Shown here: piece after piece, positions 17,131 through 25,388 of the stretch
How positions within the stretch are numbered: the first letter of the stretch is position 1
Layout: every line of letters begins with the position of its first letter
NCBI RefSeq assembly: GCF_003429005.1
Contig: NZ_QVQV01000001.1
Coordinates: forward strand, 985,864-1,049,863
Length of the DNA: 64,000 nucleotides
Source of the DNA: Paraburkholderia sp. DHOC27
GTDB taxonomy: Bacteria; Pseudomonadota; Gammaproteobacteria; Burkholderiales; Burkholderiaceae
Direction: 5' to 3'
The notes under the pieces: model-generated
What the model saw: the letters and a program-made list of their open reading frames with translations, nothing else
The model's database searches: none
Told to the model about the DNA's origin: nothing
Position numbers and translations under genes: made by a program

Positions 17131-18000
17131 TCATTTCACGGCGCCGGCGGTGAGCCCGCGCTGCCAGAACCGTTGCATGAAGACGAAGACGAGAATGGTT
17201 GGCAGCACGCTGATCATTGCGCCGGTCAGGATGATCGTAAAAAGCGTCTGGCCGCCGCTTGCGTTGTGGGCGATGGAGTACCAGTTCGACAAGCCGACCG
17301 TGATCGGCAGATACTGGGTTGAATTCAGCACCACCAGTGGCAGAAAGTAGTTGTTCCAGGTCTGCACGAACGACAGCAGGAATACCGTAATCAAGCCTGG
17401 TGCCATGAGCCGGAAGGCGATTCTCGTGAAGATCACGAACTCGTTCGCACCGTCGATGCGGGCGGCCTCGAGCAATTCGGTGGGCACGCTTTGTTCGATA
17501 TAGACACGCATTAGAAACACGCCGGGAACGTAGAGCATCATCGGCAAGATGACTGCAAGAGGCGTATCGACCATGCCCACCTTCGCCAGCATCAGAAAGA
17601 TCGGGATGGCGAGCACCGTCTGCGGCACCATCAAGGCACCGAGAATCAGGTTGTACAACGCATCCCGGCCGCGAAACCGGTACTTGGCGAAGGCATACGC
17701 CGCCATCGCGCAAAGCAGGGTGGCACCCGTTGCACACACGGTTGAATAGAGCAGCGTATTGGCAAGCCAGCGGAAATAGATGCCGCCGTCATACGCCGCG
17801 AGACCCCGCAGGTTCTGCAGCAGATGGAATTCACCGAACGAGAGGCCAAACGTGGTGTACAACTCGCGCGCGCTCTTGGTTGACGCGATCAGCAGATACA
17901 CGATCGGGAAGATCGAATAGATCAGCACGGCTGACATCAGCAGCGTATTCAGGCGCCGATAGCGGTAAAAGCTCGCAGTCTGGTAACCGGCCATGCTCAT
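17131..18000 (-). CDS. Carbohydrate ABC transporter permease, MalG type
   Basis: A 289-residue inner-membrane permease with six predicted helices and the EAA loop (ELLEAARIDGANEFVIFTRI, about residues 195-214) that docks on the ATPase. The C-terminal QRFWQRGLTAGAVK is the usual ending of CUT1 MalG homologues. It overlaps the MalF-type permease by four bases (ATGA). No ATPase gene follows in this operon, so a shared CUT1 ATPase encoded elsewhere must energise it. Confidence 0.95.
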   Translation of the reverse strand: MSMAGYQTASFYRYRRLNTLLMSAVLIYSIFPIVYLLIASTKSARELYTTFGLSFGEFHLLQNLRGLAAYDGGIYFRWLANTLLYSTVCATGATLLCAMAAYAFAKYRFRGRDALYNLILGALMVPQTVLAIPIFLMLAKVGMVDTPLAVILPMMLYVPGVFLMRVYIEQSVPTELLEAARIDGANEFVIFTRIAFRLMAPGLITVFLLSFVQTWNNYFLPLVVLNSTQYLPITVGLSNWYSIAHNASGGQTLFTIILTGAMISVLPTILVFVFMQRFWQRGLTAGAVK

Positions 18001-18941
18001 TGCGATTTTCCTTTCTTGCGGTTGCTGATCCAGAGGAACAGGTAGGACAAAAGTCCCGTAATCAGCGCGATCAGGAAAGACACAGCCCCCGCGTAGTTGT
18101 ATTGCTGGCTGCGAAATGCCAGCGAATACGAAAAGATGTTCGGCGTGAAGTTGCTGGTGACGACGTCGCGTGCCTCGGGCTGCAACAGGAACGGCTCATT
18201 GAACAACTGAACCGTGCCGATGATCGAGAACAGCAGGGCTGTGATGACGGCATCCCGGATCAGGGGCAGCTTGATATAGAGCGCCGAGGTCCAGCGATTG
18301 GCGCCGTCGAGCGTCGCCGCTTCCATCAGGTCATGCGGAACGGCCTGCAGCGCCGCGTGAAAGATGATGAAGTTGTAGCCCAGGTATTGCCATACCGAGA
18401 TGTTGGCGATGGAGGTCACGATGTTGCTGCTGCTGAGGAGATCAGGCGGCCGTATCCCGAACATCTCGCAGAGCTGGGTGATCAGGCCGTAGTTCGGCCC
18501 GTACAGATAGCCCCACAGCAAGGTTGCGATGACGCCCGGAATGGCATACGGAATGAAAATGCCGATCCGGAACAGCGACGTGGCATGAACCATATCGCTG
18601 TCGAGGATCAGCGCGGAAAACAGCGCCGCGCCGATCAGGATTGGAATCATCCAGAGGCCAAAATGCAGGACGTTGAGCACCCCTTCCCAGAAACGTGAAT
18701 CGTTGAGTGCCCGTGCGTAGTTTTCCAGGCCGACGAAATGTTGGCCACCCACGATGCCGGTTTTGAACAGACTGAGGTATCCAGCGTAGAGCGCGGGAAG
18801 AATGATGAAGCAGACAAAGAATAGCAGAAACGGCAAGACGAACAGATAAGGCGCGAGCTTCAGATTGTCGAACCGCTCCCTGATCAGGCGGCGATGCGCT
18901 GACGGCTCATGCACGACATGCTTCTGAACGCCGGTGTTCAT
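17997..18941 (-). CDS. Carbohydrate ABC transporter permease, MalF type
   Basis: A 314-residue inner-membrane permease. A cytoplasmic N-terminus is followed by six hydrophobic helices; the EAA loop DLMEAATLDGANRWTSALYI lies near residue 205, and the protein ends RKKGKSQ. ATG 18941 has GGAGG eight bases upstream and is preferred to the adjacent TTG. It pairs with the MalG-type permease to form the channel of a CUT1 sugar importer. The substrate is unknown. Confidence 0.95.
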   Translation of the reverse strand: MNTGVQKHVVHEPSAHRRLIRERFDNLKLAPYLFVLPFLLFFVCFIILPALYAGYLSLFKTGIVGGQHFVGLENYARALNDSRFWEGVLNVLHFGLWMIPILIGAALFSALILDSDMVHATSLFRIGIFIPYAIPGVIATLLWGYLYGPNYGLITQLCEMFGIRPPDLLSSSNIVTSIANISVWQYLGYNFIIFHAALQAVPHDLMEAATLDGANRWTSALYIKLPLIRDAVITALLFSIIGTVQLFNEPFLLQPEARDVVTSNFTPNIFSYSLAFRSQQYNYAGAVSFLIALITGLLSYLFLWISNRKKGKSQ

Positions 18942-18989
18942 CAATCACTCCTCCTTGTACGCCGCTAAGGATGTGTCTGCTCCATGACC

Positions 18990-20285
18990 TCAGGCGCGAA
19001 CCGTGAAACCCTGATCCTTTGCATACGCAACCACCCGGTCCTGAATCCGGCCAAACGCCTGCGACAGCGTGCGTGCACCTTTACCGGCCTGCGGGAGTTC
19101 GTCGTTCATGACCTGCTGCACGTAGTCTTCAAAGGGAGAAAACCGGTAAGGCACGGTCATCTCTTCGATGGCCGCGAAATTCACTTCGTTCACTTTCTGG
19201 TTGCCGCACATGGGCTGTTCGATATCGCGGATGCTGGGGTCGCTGATCAGCTTGCGGGTGGACGGAGTGAGAAACTGCTCACGTACGTAAAGCTCGGTGG
19301 GTGCGCGGTTGGACATCATGTATTTGATGACTTCGAGTGACTCTTTGGGATGCTTCGTGCCAGAAAAGACGCCGAACATCGAGCCACCGAACGCCGTGCT
19401 CAATGTGTTCTGTGGCGTGAGATGGGGCATCTTGGCGACGCGCCATTTGCCAAAGCTCTTGTTCGCATTGGTGCGGGCGTAGTTCGGGAACCAGCAGCCG
19501 GCCATGATCTGCAGATACCGGCCGCTATCGAGGGCCATGAAGAAATCCGCGGTTGAATCGGGTTCGGTGCCGACCAGTTTGGCGTCGATGAGGCGTTGCC
19601 AATAATCCGAGAATGCTTTGGAAGGCGCGCCGTTGAGGTTGATGGAAATATTTTCGCCATCAATCTCGAATCCGCGGGCGCCGCGTTGCCAGATCATGCC
19701 GGTCGTCCACCCCGCGCTCGTGAGAAACATGTTGGTCAGATACTGGCTGTTCGATTTCGATCGGACCTTTTCCGCAGCCGCGGCGAATTCATCCCACGTG
19801 GCCGGCGGGTTGATACCCCATTCGCCGAGGATATCTGCTCGATACATCTGGATCATGGGTGCGACGTCGAGCGGCAGTCCTAAGGTCTTGCCATTCACGA
19901 CACATTGCGAAATCGCGCCATTGACGAATTGACCGCGCACGTCAGCGACTTCTTGCGAAATGTCGAGGAACGCATTGACCGTGTTGAGGGCAGGCAAGTG
20001 GGCATATTCGAGCATCGCAATGTCAGGACCGCCGCTATGGGCGGCAAGTGCGTTGCGTAGCTTGAGCGACTGGTCCGCGCTGTTGGTGACCGGCGCGCTC
20101 ACCACACGAATGCGATTCTGCGACTTGTTGAACAGGTCGACCTGATCCGAAAACTTGGGGATCCACTGCCAGATCACGATTTCCACCGGTGCCTGCGCGC
20201 GAACCGTGGCTGGGAGACTTGCCGCAATCGGTGCAGCGAGCGCGCTACCCGCTGCTTTGAGGAATGTACGACGATCGACAGTCAT
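18990..20285 (-). CDS. ABC transporter extracellular substrate-binding protein, CUT1 sugar type
   Basis: A 431-residue periplasmic solute-binding protein. The N-terminus DRRTFLKAAG followed by a hydrophobic stretch and an Ala-x-Ala site is a twin-arginine signal, so the protein is probably exported folded. The mature part begins near VEIVIWQW and has the SBP_bac_1 fold features. ATG 20285 with AAAGGA upstream is preferred over the longer frame. It is the first gene of the seven-gene operon running to 12954 and determines ligand specificity. Tat export of a CUT1 binding protein is less common than Sec export. Confidence 0.93.
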   Translation of the reverse strand: MTVDRRTFLKAAGSALAAPIAASLPATVRAQAPVEIVIWQWIPKFSDQVDLFNKSQNRIRVVSAPVTNSADQSLKLRNALAAHSGGPDIAMLEYAHLPALNTVNAFLDISQEVADVRGQFVNGAISQCVVNGKTLGLPLDVAPMIQMYRADILGEWGINPPATWDEFAAAAEKVRSKSNSQYLTNMFLTSAGWTTGMIWQRGARGFEIDGENISINLNGAPSKAFSDYWQRLIDAKLVGTEPDSTADFFMALDSGRYLQIMAGCWFPNYARTNANKSFGKWRVAKMPHLTPQNTLSTAFGGSMFGVFSGTKHPKESLEVIKYMMSNRAPTELYVREQFLTPSTRKLISDPSIRDIEQPMCGNQKVNEVNFAAIEEMTVPYRFSPFEDYVQQVMNDELPQAGKGARTLSQAFGRIQDRVVAYAKDQGFTVRA

Positions 20286-20373
20286 GTTCGTCCTTTGTCT
20301 CACTGTAGGTGTAGTGGGCCAACGCAGTTCAGGCACGCGGCTCTTTATGGACCCGATACGCCAGCTTCGGCTT

Positions 20374-20386
20374 GTTGCGATGCAAC
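20374..20386. promoter_or_regulatory. Inverted repeat GTTGC-GAT-GCAAC upstream of the sugar operon
   Basis: A 13-base dyad about 90 bases before the binding-protein start, within the 318-base divergent gap (20286-20603) that otherwise shows no gene. The TTGC-N3-GCAA form suits LacI- or AraC-type sites. No regulator gene belongs to this operon, so a distant regulator is implied. Low confidence. Confidence 0.3.
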
Positions 20387-20603
20387 GTATTCTGTTGGCG
20401 TGACCAGGTCTCGGGCTTGCCCTGGCGGTTTCATGCGGATATTAGCCACGCGACGTGTCCATCGCCATCACATGTTTCTATGTCAGTAAAAACACCAAGA
20501 CTGCAACGCTCGACTCACCGCCAGCGCTAACCGATGATAGTGGTAAGCGCTGCTTGACAAACTACGGTCATAGCTCGCAACTGGCGCACTTTCGATCCTT
20601 GCG

Positions 20604-22508
20604 ATGCCTTTCACTCATCTGTTGCCTGGCCTGGCGTATTGCGCAGCCTTCGTATTGGGCCTGCTCGTTGCGAGCATTGCCTGCCTGTGCTCGCGTGCAA
20701 TCTTGCGACGCAGCATTCCCGACGAGCGGGTGCGTCATATCGTGGAAGTCGCACCGATCGGCGTGTTGTCCGTCGATGCGCGCGGACGCATAAGGGGAGC
20801 GAATGCCGCGATTGAAAATATGTTTGGCTTTAGCCGCACCGAGTTGCTCGGTGAACCTGTATGGATCGTTCTGCCCAAAGCGAATCTGGAGTCGTGCGCC
20901 GCCATGCAGGCGCCAGCACTGCGACGCGACGGTACGCGCTTTCTGGTTGAATTTGGTTTTGCGCCAGTCGAGCAAGGGCAACGCGGATCGGGGACGGCTT
21001 TCGTGCGCGATCTGAGCCGGCAAAATGCGGCCCGCGAAGCGCTGGTGGCGAACAACGAAAAGTTGAGTTTGATACTGCAGATGCTGCCGGGTTTTGTGTG
21101 GAGTGAGCGCGCAGGTGGTGAACTCGACTATCTGAATCAGCAAGCCAACTATCTGGAAGCGCTGAACGCAGAAGAGCCATTCGACTGGAACAGCATGGTG
21201 CATCCCGACGACGTCGCGCTCAAACGCAAGGCGCTCGATGCAATGATGCAAACAGGGGAGCCGTGTGAATATGAGTTTCGTCTGCTGGGAGACGATGGCA
21301 AGTACCGCTGGTATCAGGCCCGCACCGATGCACTTCACGATGGCCGGGGCACGGTGGTCCGATGCTATGGCCTCGCGTGGGACATCGATACGCGCAAGCG
21401 CGTGGAGGCGGCGCTCGAAGCGAATGAGCGTGAGCTTCGCCTGATGGTCGAAACCATCCCCGGCATGGTGACCGTCAATGATGCGACGGGTCAGCTGGAG
21501 TACGCCAATCAGCGCCTGCTGGAATTCGTGGGGCGAAGTTTCCAGCAACTCTATAACCGGGGCTGGCCGATCCTGCACCCGGACGATATGGAAAAGGATG
21601 CCAGAGAATGGCGGCGCTGCGTCGAGGCAGGCGTACCGATGGAAGCGACATACCGGTTGCGCCGCTACGACGGTGAATATCGCTGGTTCGAAGTGCGGGT
21701 GCAGCCGCTGCACGATGAGCGGGGTAAGGTGACGCGGTGGTATGGTCTTTTCATTGATGTCGATGACCGGCGCAAAGCAGAAGAAGCCTTAAGGACAGCG
21801 CAATCGCGTATCTCTCGCGCCACCAAGATCGCCACGGTCGCCGAGCTGTCCGCGTCCATTGCGCACGAAGTAAATCAGCCGCTGGCGGCAATCGTAACCA
21901 ATGGTCACGCATGTCAGAGCTGGCTTGCGAGCGACCCGCCGAATCTCGACCGGGCCCGCCAGGCCGCGGAGCGTGTCGTCAGAGACGGAAATTCGGCGGC
22001 GGATGTGGTGGGCAGGATACGCGCGCTGTTCAGGCAGACCGCGCCAGCGAAAGCGAGACTCGATTTGAACGTGCTGGTTTCCGAAGTCCTGCGCCTGTTC
22101 GAGGACGACCTGGCTTGCAAGTCCATTCTCCTCGTGTCGGAGCTTCACTATCCGTTGCCGCATGTGTGGGCCGATGGGCCGCAGATCCAGCAGATCATCA
22201 CCAACCTGATGAACAACGCGATCGAAGCGATGGATGGCGTGGAGGTGGTGCAACGGCGGCTCACGGTCCGGACATGGTCCGATGCGGATGGACGCGCCTG
22301 TGTGCAAGTCAGTGATGGCGGACGGGGAGTCGACGACGTGGAGAGAATATTCGAACCGTTCTATTCGACGAAGGACAGCGGGATGGGCATGGGATTGTCG
22401 ATCTGCCGATCAATCGTCGAGGCGCATGGTGGCAGGCTATGGGCTGCGAGCCTTCAGCCACACGGCACCGCGCTGGAATTTTTCATTCCCCTCGAGGTGC
22501 ATGGGTAA
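20604..22508 (+). CDS. Membrane-anchored multi-PAS sensor histidine kinase (FixL-like transmitter)
   Basis: A 634-residue kinase. One N-terminal hydrophobic helix spans residues 10-29. Three PAS-type sensor modules follow at about 42-135, 150-265 and 275-390, the last two with PAC endings (YRWYQAR, YRWFEVR). The transmitter has its H-box at SIAHEVNQPL (His421), an N-box NLMNNAIEAMD, then DGGRGVDD, FEPFYSTK and GMGMGLSI. It is of the HEVNQPL group that partners FixJ-type regulators. The stop overlaps the next gene start (TAATG), so kinase and regulator are made together. I see no clear heme-PAS signature, so oxygen sensing is not supported. Confidence 0.93.
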   Translation: MPFTHLLPGLAYCAAFVLGLLVASIACLCSRAILRRSIPDERVRHIVEVAPIGVLSVDARGRIRGANAAIENMFGFSRTELLGEPVWIVLPKANLESCAAMQAPALRRDGTRFLVEFGFAPVEQGQRGSGTAFVRDLSRQNAAREALVANNEKLSLILQMLPGFVWSERAGGELDYLNQQANYLEALNAEEPFDWNSMVHPDDVALKRKALDAMMQTGEPCEYEFRLLGDDGKYRWYQARTDALHDGRGTVVRCYGLAWDIDTRKRVEAALEANERELRLMVETIPGMVTVNDATGQLEYANQRLLEFVGRSFQQLYNRGWPILHPDDMEKDAREWRRCVEAGVPMEATYRLRRYDGEYRWFEVRVQPLHDERGKVTRWYGLFIDVDDRRKAEEALRTAQSRISRATKIATVAELSASIAHEVNQPLAAIVTNGHACQSWLASDPPNLDRARQAAERVVRDGNSAADVVGRIRALFRQTAPAKARLDLNVLVSEVLRLFEDDLACKSILLVSELHYPLPHVWADGPQIQQIITNLMNNAIEAMDGVEVVQRRLTVRTWSDADGRACVQVSDGGRGVDDVERIFEPFYSTKDSGMGMGLSICRSIVEAHGGRLWAASLQPHGTALEFFIPLEVHG

Positions 22509-23119
22509 TGGCACAGCCCGACCAGATTGTCTACATCGTCGACGACGATCGCCGCATTCGCGAAGCGTTGTCCGATCTGCTGCTGTCGCTCAAGATCGCG
22601 TCGATTGCGTTCCCATCCGCGGTCGAGTATTTCGATTACGAACGTGCTGATGTGCCGGCATGCCTCATTCTCGACGTACAACTTCCGGGCGCGAACGGGC
22701 TCGATCTGCATGCCCAGTTGATCGAGGGAAATCATCCCCCCGTGGTGTTCATTACCGGATATGGCGACATTCCATCCTCCGTTCGTGCAATCAAGGCAGG
22801 CGCAGTCGATTTTCTCGCCAAACCGTTCAGTCAGAGCAGTCTATTGCAGGCGGTCCAGGCCGCATTTGAACAGGATCGAGTGGCGCGCCGCCACCGCGCG
22901 GAAATGGGCGATGTGCGTGGACGTTTCGCCACGCTCACACCACGCGAACGCGAAGTGCTGGGGCTGGTGGTCAGCGGTTTGCTCAACAAGCAGGCGGCGT
23001 CACAGTTGGGCATCAGCGAAGTCACGTTTCAGATACATCGAGGTCAGGTGATGCGCAAAATGGCGGCCGGTTCGCTTGCCGAACTCGTAAAGATTGCTGG
23101 CCGGCTCGGCATCTCGTGA
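22508..23119 (+). CDS. FixJ/NarL-type response regulator
   Basis: A 203-residue regulator with an N-terminal receiver (acidic pocket VDDD at 11-14, phospho-acceptor Asp56 in ILDVQLPG, Thr in FITGYGD, Lys in LAKPF) and a C-terminal LuxR-type HTH (TPREREVLGLVVSGLLNKQ, about residues 141-159). It is translationally coupled to the PAS kinase and is its probable partner. The DNA-recognition helix reads ISEVTFQIHRGQVMRKM. Target genes are unknown; the nearby sugar operon and nitrile-hydratase-like operon are candidates by position only. Confidence 0.94.
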   Translation: MAQPDQIVYIVDDDRRIREALSDLLLSLKIASIAFPSAVEYFDYERADVPACLILDVQLPGANGLDLHAQLIEGNHPPVVFITGYGDIPSSVRAIKAGAVDFLAKPFSQSSLLQAVQAAFEQDRVARRHRAEMGDVRGRFATLTPREREVLGLVVSGLLNKQAASQLGISEVTFQIHRGQVMRKMAAGSLAELVKIAGRLGIS

Positions 23120-23185
23120 GACCAGTCCTCTTCCTGGAAGTGAGCGGGCTAGACGCGTCCTCGCGACGCACAGAGGCAGGCGCCA

Positions 23186-23602
23186 ATGGATGAGTCGAAG
23201 CGACGAATCGTGGCGGTGGTTGACGACGACTATCGGGTGCTCGAGTCGCTCGAGAGTCTTTTGGCATCCTCGGGATTGACGGTGGTCCTGTTCACGTCGC
23301 CCGAAGATTTCATACGCGAGTTCGAATCGCTTAACGTGGATTGCCTCATTTCGGATATCGACATGCCGGGATTGAGCGGCGTCGAACTACGACGGCACGT
23401 ACGCCAACGCCAACCCAGGATGCCGGTGATTTTTATCACGGGGCGCTACAGGGTCGAGGATTTCGCCGCGGAGCTCAAGGACGATCATCACCTGTTCTTC
23501 AAGAAGCCGTTCGACGTATCGCAGTTGCTGGCAACGGTAAGAGGGGTACTAAATCAGGCGGGGTGTGATGCCGCCCCGGGAGCGCAGGACGTCAGTTCTT
23601 GA
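23186..23602 (+). CDS. Receiver-only response regulator
   Basis: A 138-residue single-domain CheY/FixJ-type receiver without output domain. The acidic cluster VVDDD is at 11-15, phospho-acceptor Asp57 lies in ISDIDMPG, Thr in FITGRY and Lys in FKKPFD. It is co-directional with the kinase/FixJ pair, 66 bases downstream, so it may act as a phosphate sink or alternative acceptor for the same kinase, as single receivers beside FixL-type kinases often do (inference). Confidence 0.9.
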   Translation: MDESKRRIVAVVDDDYRVLESLESLLASSGLTVVLFTSPEDFIREFESLNVDCLISDIDMPGLSGVELRRHVRQRQPRMPVIFITGRYRVEDFAAELKDDHHLFFKKPFDVSQLLATVRGVLNQAGCDAAPGAQDVSS

Positions 23603-23766
23603 GCGATCAGGGTAGCGCGTTTGTCTGCTCTTTTAAAACGGGTCCTTATTTGCTTTCTTGCTCCTTTCATTTCCATGACCTCGCGCAGTGCCAACCACTT
23701 TCAACTGTCAGATTTCCGAAATATTGGGACGAAGGCCGACGCTGCATTGATACGTAGAGTGCGATC

Positions 23767-23794
23767 TTGACTCTAGGTATCGTTTCACTAGAAT
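23767..23794 (+). promoter_or_regulatory. Sigma70-like promoter of the nitrile-hydratase-like operon
   Basis: TTGACT (23767-23772), a 16-base spacer and TAGAAT (23789-23794) lie in the 393-base gap (23603-23995) ahead of the first hydratase gene. They imply a leader of roughly 195 bases. The rest of the gap holds only a hairpin. Promoter strength is not assessable. Confidence 0.4.
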
Positions 23795-23831
23795 CAATTC
23801 CAGCACTTGCGCAAAACACGATCGTTTCCGT

Positions 23832-23854
23832 AGTCGTTCCGAAAGGAAGCGACT
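23832..23854 (+). promoter_or_regulatory. Leader hairpin with GAAA tetraloop
   Basis: AGTCGTTCC (23832-23840), loop GAAA, then GGAAGCGACT (23845-23854): a nine-pair stem with one bulged G, inside the predicted leader of the cobalt-type hydratase operon. There is no T-run, so it is not a plain terminator. It could be an mRNA stabiliser or part of a regulatory leader. I found no recognised riboswitch consensus. Confidence 0.35.
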
Positions 23855-23995
23855 GAGAATCCGCAATCAAAATTCCCAGAACGTCGGATTTCTAATTGAT
23901 TCCTCAGCCCTGCTAGTCGAGCGTAGCCACGCTCAGGTGTGCACCCTGTCCGAAAACCGTCAACCGCGTAACCGGCCGTTGTGGAGGAAGTTAGC

Positions 23996-24316
23996 ATGCC
24001 AGAACAACCAATCGTCTACAGCCTCGGCGAAAAGCCAATCTTCAGGCCAGGCGACGCGGTCCGCATCGGGACTCGCTCGCCCATCGGACATTACCGCCTG
24101 CCTCTCTATCTGCGTGGCAAGAAGGGCTCGGTTGAGCGCGTGATCGAGCCGGTCGCGGTGGACAATGAGGAGGAGGGGTACGGTCACAATGCCGGGCGGC
24201 GGCTGCACTACTACCGCATTAGTATCCCGATGACGGAGATCTGGCCTGACTATGCGGGGCCGCCGCACGACGGTTTGCGGATCGAGGTCTACGAAACCTG
24301 GCTCGAGAGGATCTAG
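23996..24316 (+). CDS. Nitrile hydratase beta C-terminal-half-like subunit (split beta)
   Basis: A 106-residue SH3-like beta-barrel protein corresponding to the C-terminal half of nitrile hydratase beta. The signatures FRPGDAVRIG, GHYRLPLYLRGKKG, the HYYRISIPMTEIW stretch and the closing VYETWLE align with the usual beta pattern (PGD-VR, GHTR-P-YvRGk-G, elW, v-lwE-YL). In thiocyanate hydrolase and toyocamycin nitrile hydratase the beta chain is also split into two polypeptides. GGAGG precedes ATG 23996. It is the first gene of a five-gene run, three bases before the alpha-like gene. Confidence 0.85.
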   Translation: MPEQPIVYSLGEKPIFRPGDAVRIGTRSPIGHYRLPLYLRGKKGSVERVIEPVAVDNEEEGYGHNAGRRLHYYRISIPMTEIWPDYAGPPHDGLRIEVYETWLERI

Positions 24317-24319
24317 GAC

Positions 24320-25012
24320 ATGGCGAACAAACGCAAGTCCCGCGAGCATGGCCACGATAATGACCATGCCCACGATCACGCCCACGGCGATCAGCACGCG
24401 GAGATCGCCCAGAGCAGCAAGCCCGGCTATTACGACATGCTGGAGACCGCGGTGCGCGAACTCCTCATCGAGAAAAAGCTGATCGGAGCCGACGAGATCC
24501 GTCGACAACTCGAGGTGCTCGACTCGCGCACGCCCGCACTCGGTGCGAAGGTTGTGGCGCGCGCGTGGGTCGATCCGGAATTCAAGGCACGGCTCCTCGC
24601 CAACGGGCGCACTGCCTGCGAGAAGGAATTCGACATCAGCTTCTATGACGACACGCAGTTGATCGTACTGGAGAACACGGACAAAGTGCACAACCTGATT
24701 GTGTGTACCTTGTGCTCCTGCTATCCACGGCCCGTGCTTGGGTTGCCCCCAGACTGGTACAAGCTGAAGCCTTACCGGTCACGCGCAGTCATCGAGCCGC
24801 GTGCGGTGCTCGCTGAGTTCGGAACGATCATTCCGGACGATGTCGAGGTGCGCGTTCACGACTCGACGGCAATGGTGCGTTACCTGGTGCTGCCAAGACG
24901 TCCGGATGGTACAGAGAGTTATAGCGAGGAGCGGCTGGCATCGCTCGTGACGCGAGACACGATGATTGGCGTCGTGCCGGCGACCATAGACACAGACAGG
25001 GGGCAACAATGA
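24320..25012 (+). CDS. Cobalt-type nitrile hydratase alpha / thiocyanate hydrolase gamma-like subunit
   Basis: A 230-residue catalytic subunit. The metal claw VCTLCSC places Cys129, Cys132, Ser133 and Cys134 around the metal; Thr in CTLCSC is the cobalt-type signature (iron types have Ser). It continues YPRPVLGLPPDWYK with Arg137 after Tyr-Pro, as in thiocyanate hydrolase gamma-like chains, where many nitrile hydratases have Trp. The N-terminal 27 residues carry seven histidines (H10-H26), a plausible cobalt or nickel store. The reaction would be hydration of a nitrile to an amide or hydrolysis of thiocyanate; sequence alone cannot decide. It overlaps the next gene by four bases (ATGA). Confidence 0.88.
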   Translation: MANKRKSREHGHDNDHAHDHAHGDQHAEIAQSSKPGYYDMLETAVRELLIEKKLIGADEIRRQLEVLDSRTPALGAKVVARAWVDPEFKARLLANGRTACEKEFDISFYDDTQLIVLENTDKVHNLIVCTLCSCYPRPVLGLPPDWYKLKPYRSRAVIEPRAVLAEFGTIIPDDVEVRVHDSTAMVRYLVLPRRPDGTESYSEERLASLVTRDTMIGVVPATIDTDRGQQ

Positions 25013-25371
25013 CCGACACGGCCCATCTCGTGACCCGCTTGCCAAACGACGTCGGCGGTCAATCCGCAGAGCCTGTCCAGCGGGTCGAGCACGCGCTCGA
25101 GCCTTGGGAGAAGCGCTGTCACGCGCTTGCCGACGTGCTCGACTTTCACAAACTGATCAACACGGAAGAAAAACGTTGCGGGGTAGAGGCACTCGGGAGC
25201 GAGATGGTCGGCAAGCTCTCGTACTATGAGCGATGGATCGTGGCCTTCGCCAACATCCTGTTCCGCAAAGAAGTCCTCACGCCAACCGAGTTGGCGCTCA
25301 AGATGAAGGAGGTCGAAGCGCGTTGGGAAGGCCAGCAGGCGCCCGGCGATGCCGGTTCATCCCACTCATAA
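25009..25371 (+). CDS. Nitrile hydratase beta N-terminal-half-like subunit or activator
   Basis: A 120-residue helical protein matching the N-terminal half of nitrile hydratase beta: EPWEKRCHALADVL near residue 31, then LSYYERWIVAFANILF near 70 and LTPTELALKMKEVE near 90. The same fold is used by the cobalt-insertion activators (P14K/P15K), so it may be a structural half-beta, the metallochaperone, or both. Its start overlaps the alpha-like stop (ATGA). With the other two genes a full heterotrimer is encoded, but in the unusual order betaC-alpha-betaN. Confidence 0.82.
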   Translation: MTDTAHLVTRLPNDVGGQSAEPVQRVEHALEPWEKRCHALADVLDFHKLINTEEKRCGVEALGSEMVGKLSYYERWIVAFANILFRKEVLTPTELALKMKEVEARWEGQQAPGDAGSSHS

Positions 25372-25388
25372 CAATAACAACAGCCCGT

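Noticed and set aside
23603..23995. Possible cobalamin or metal riboswitch ahead of the cobalt-type operon
   Set aside because: Only one GNRA hairpin is visible; no recognised riboswitch consensus element was found.
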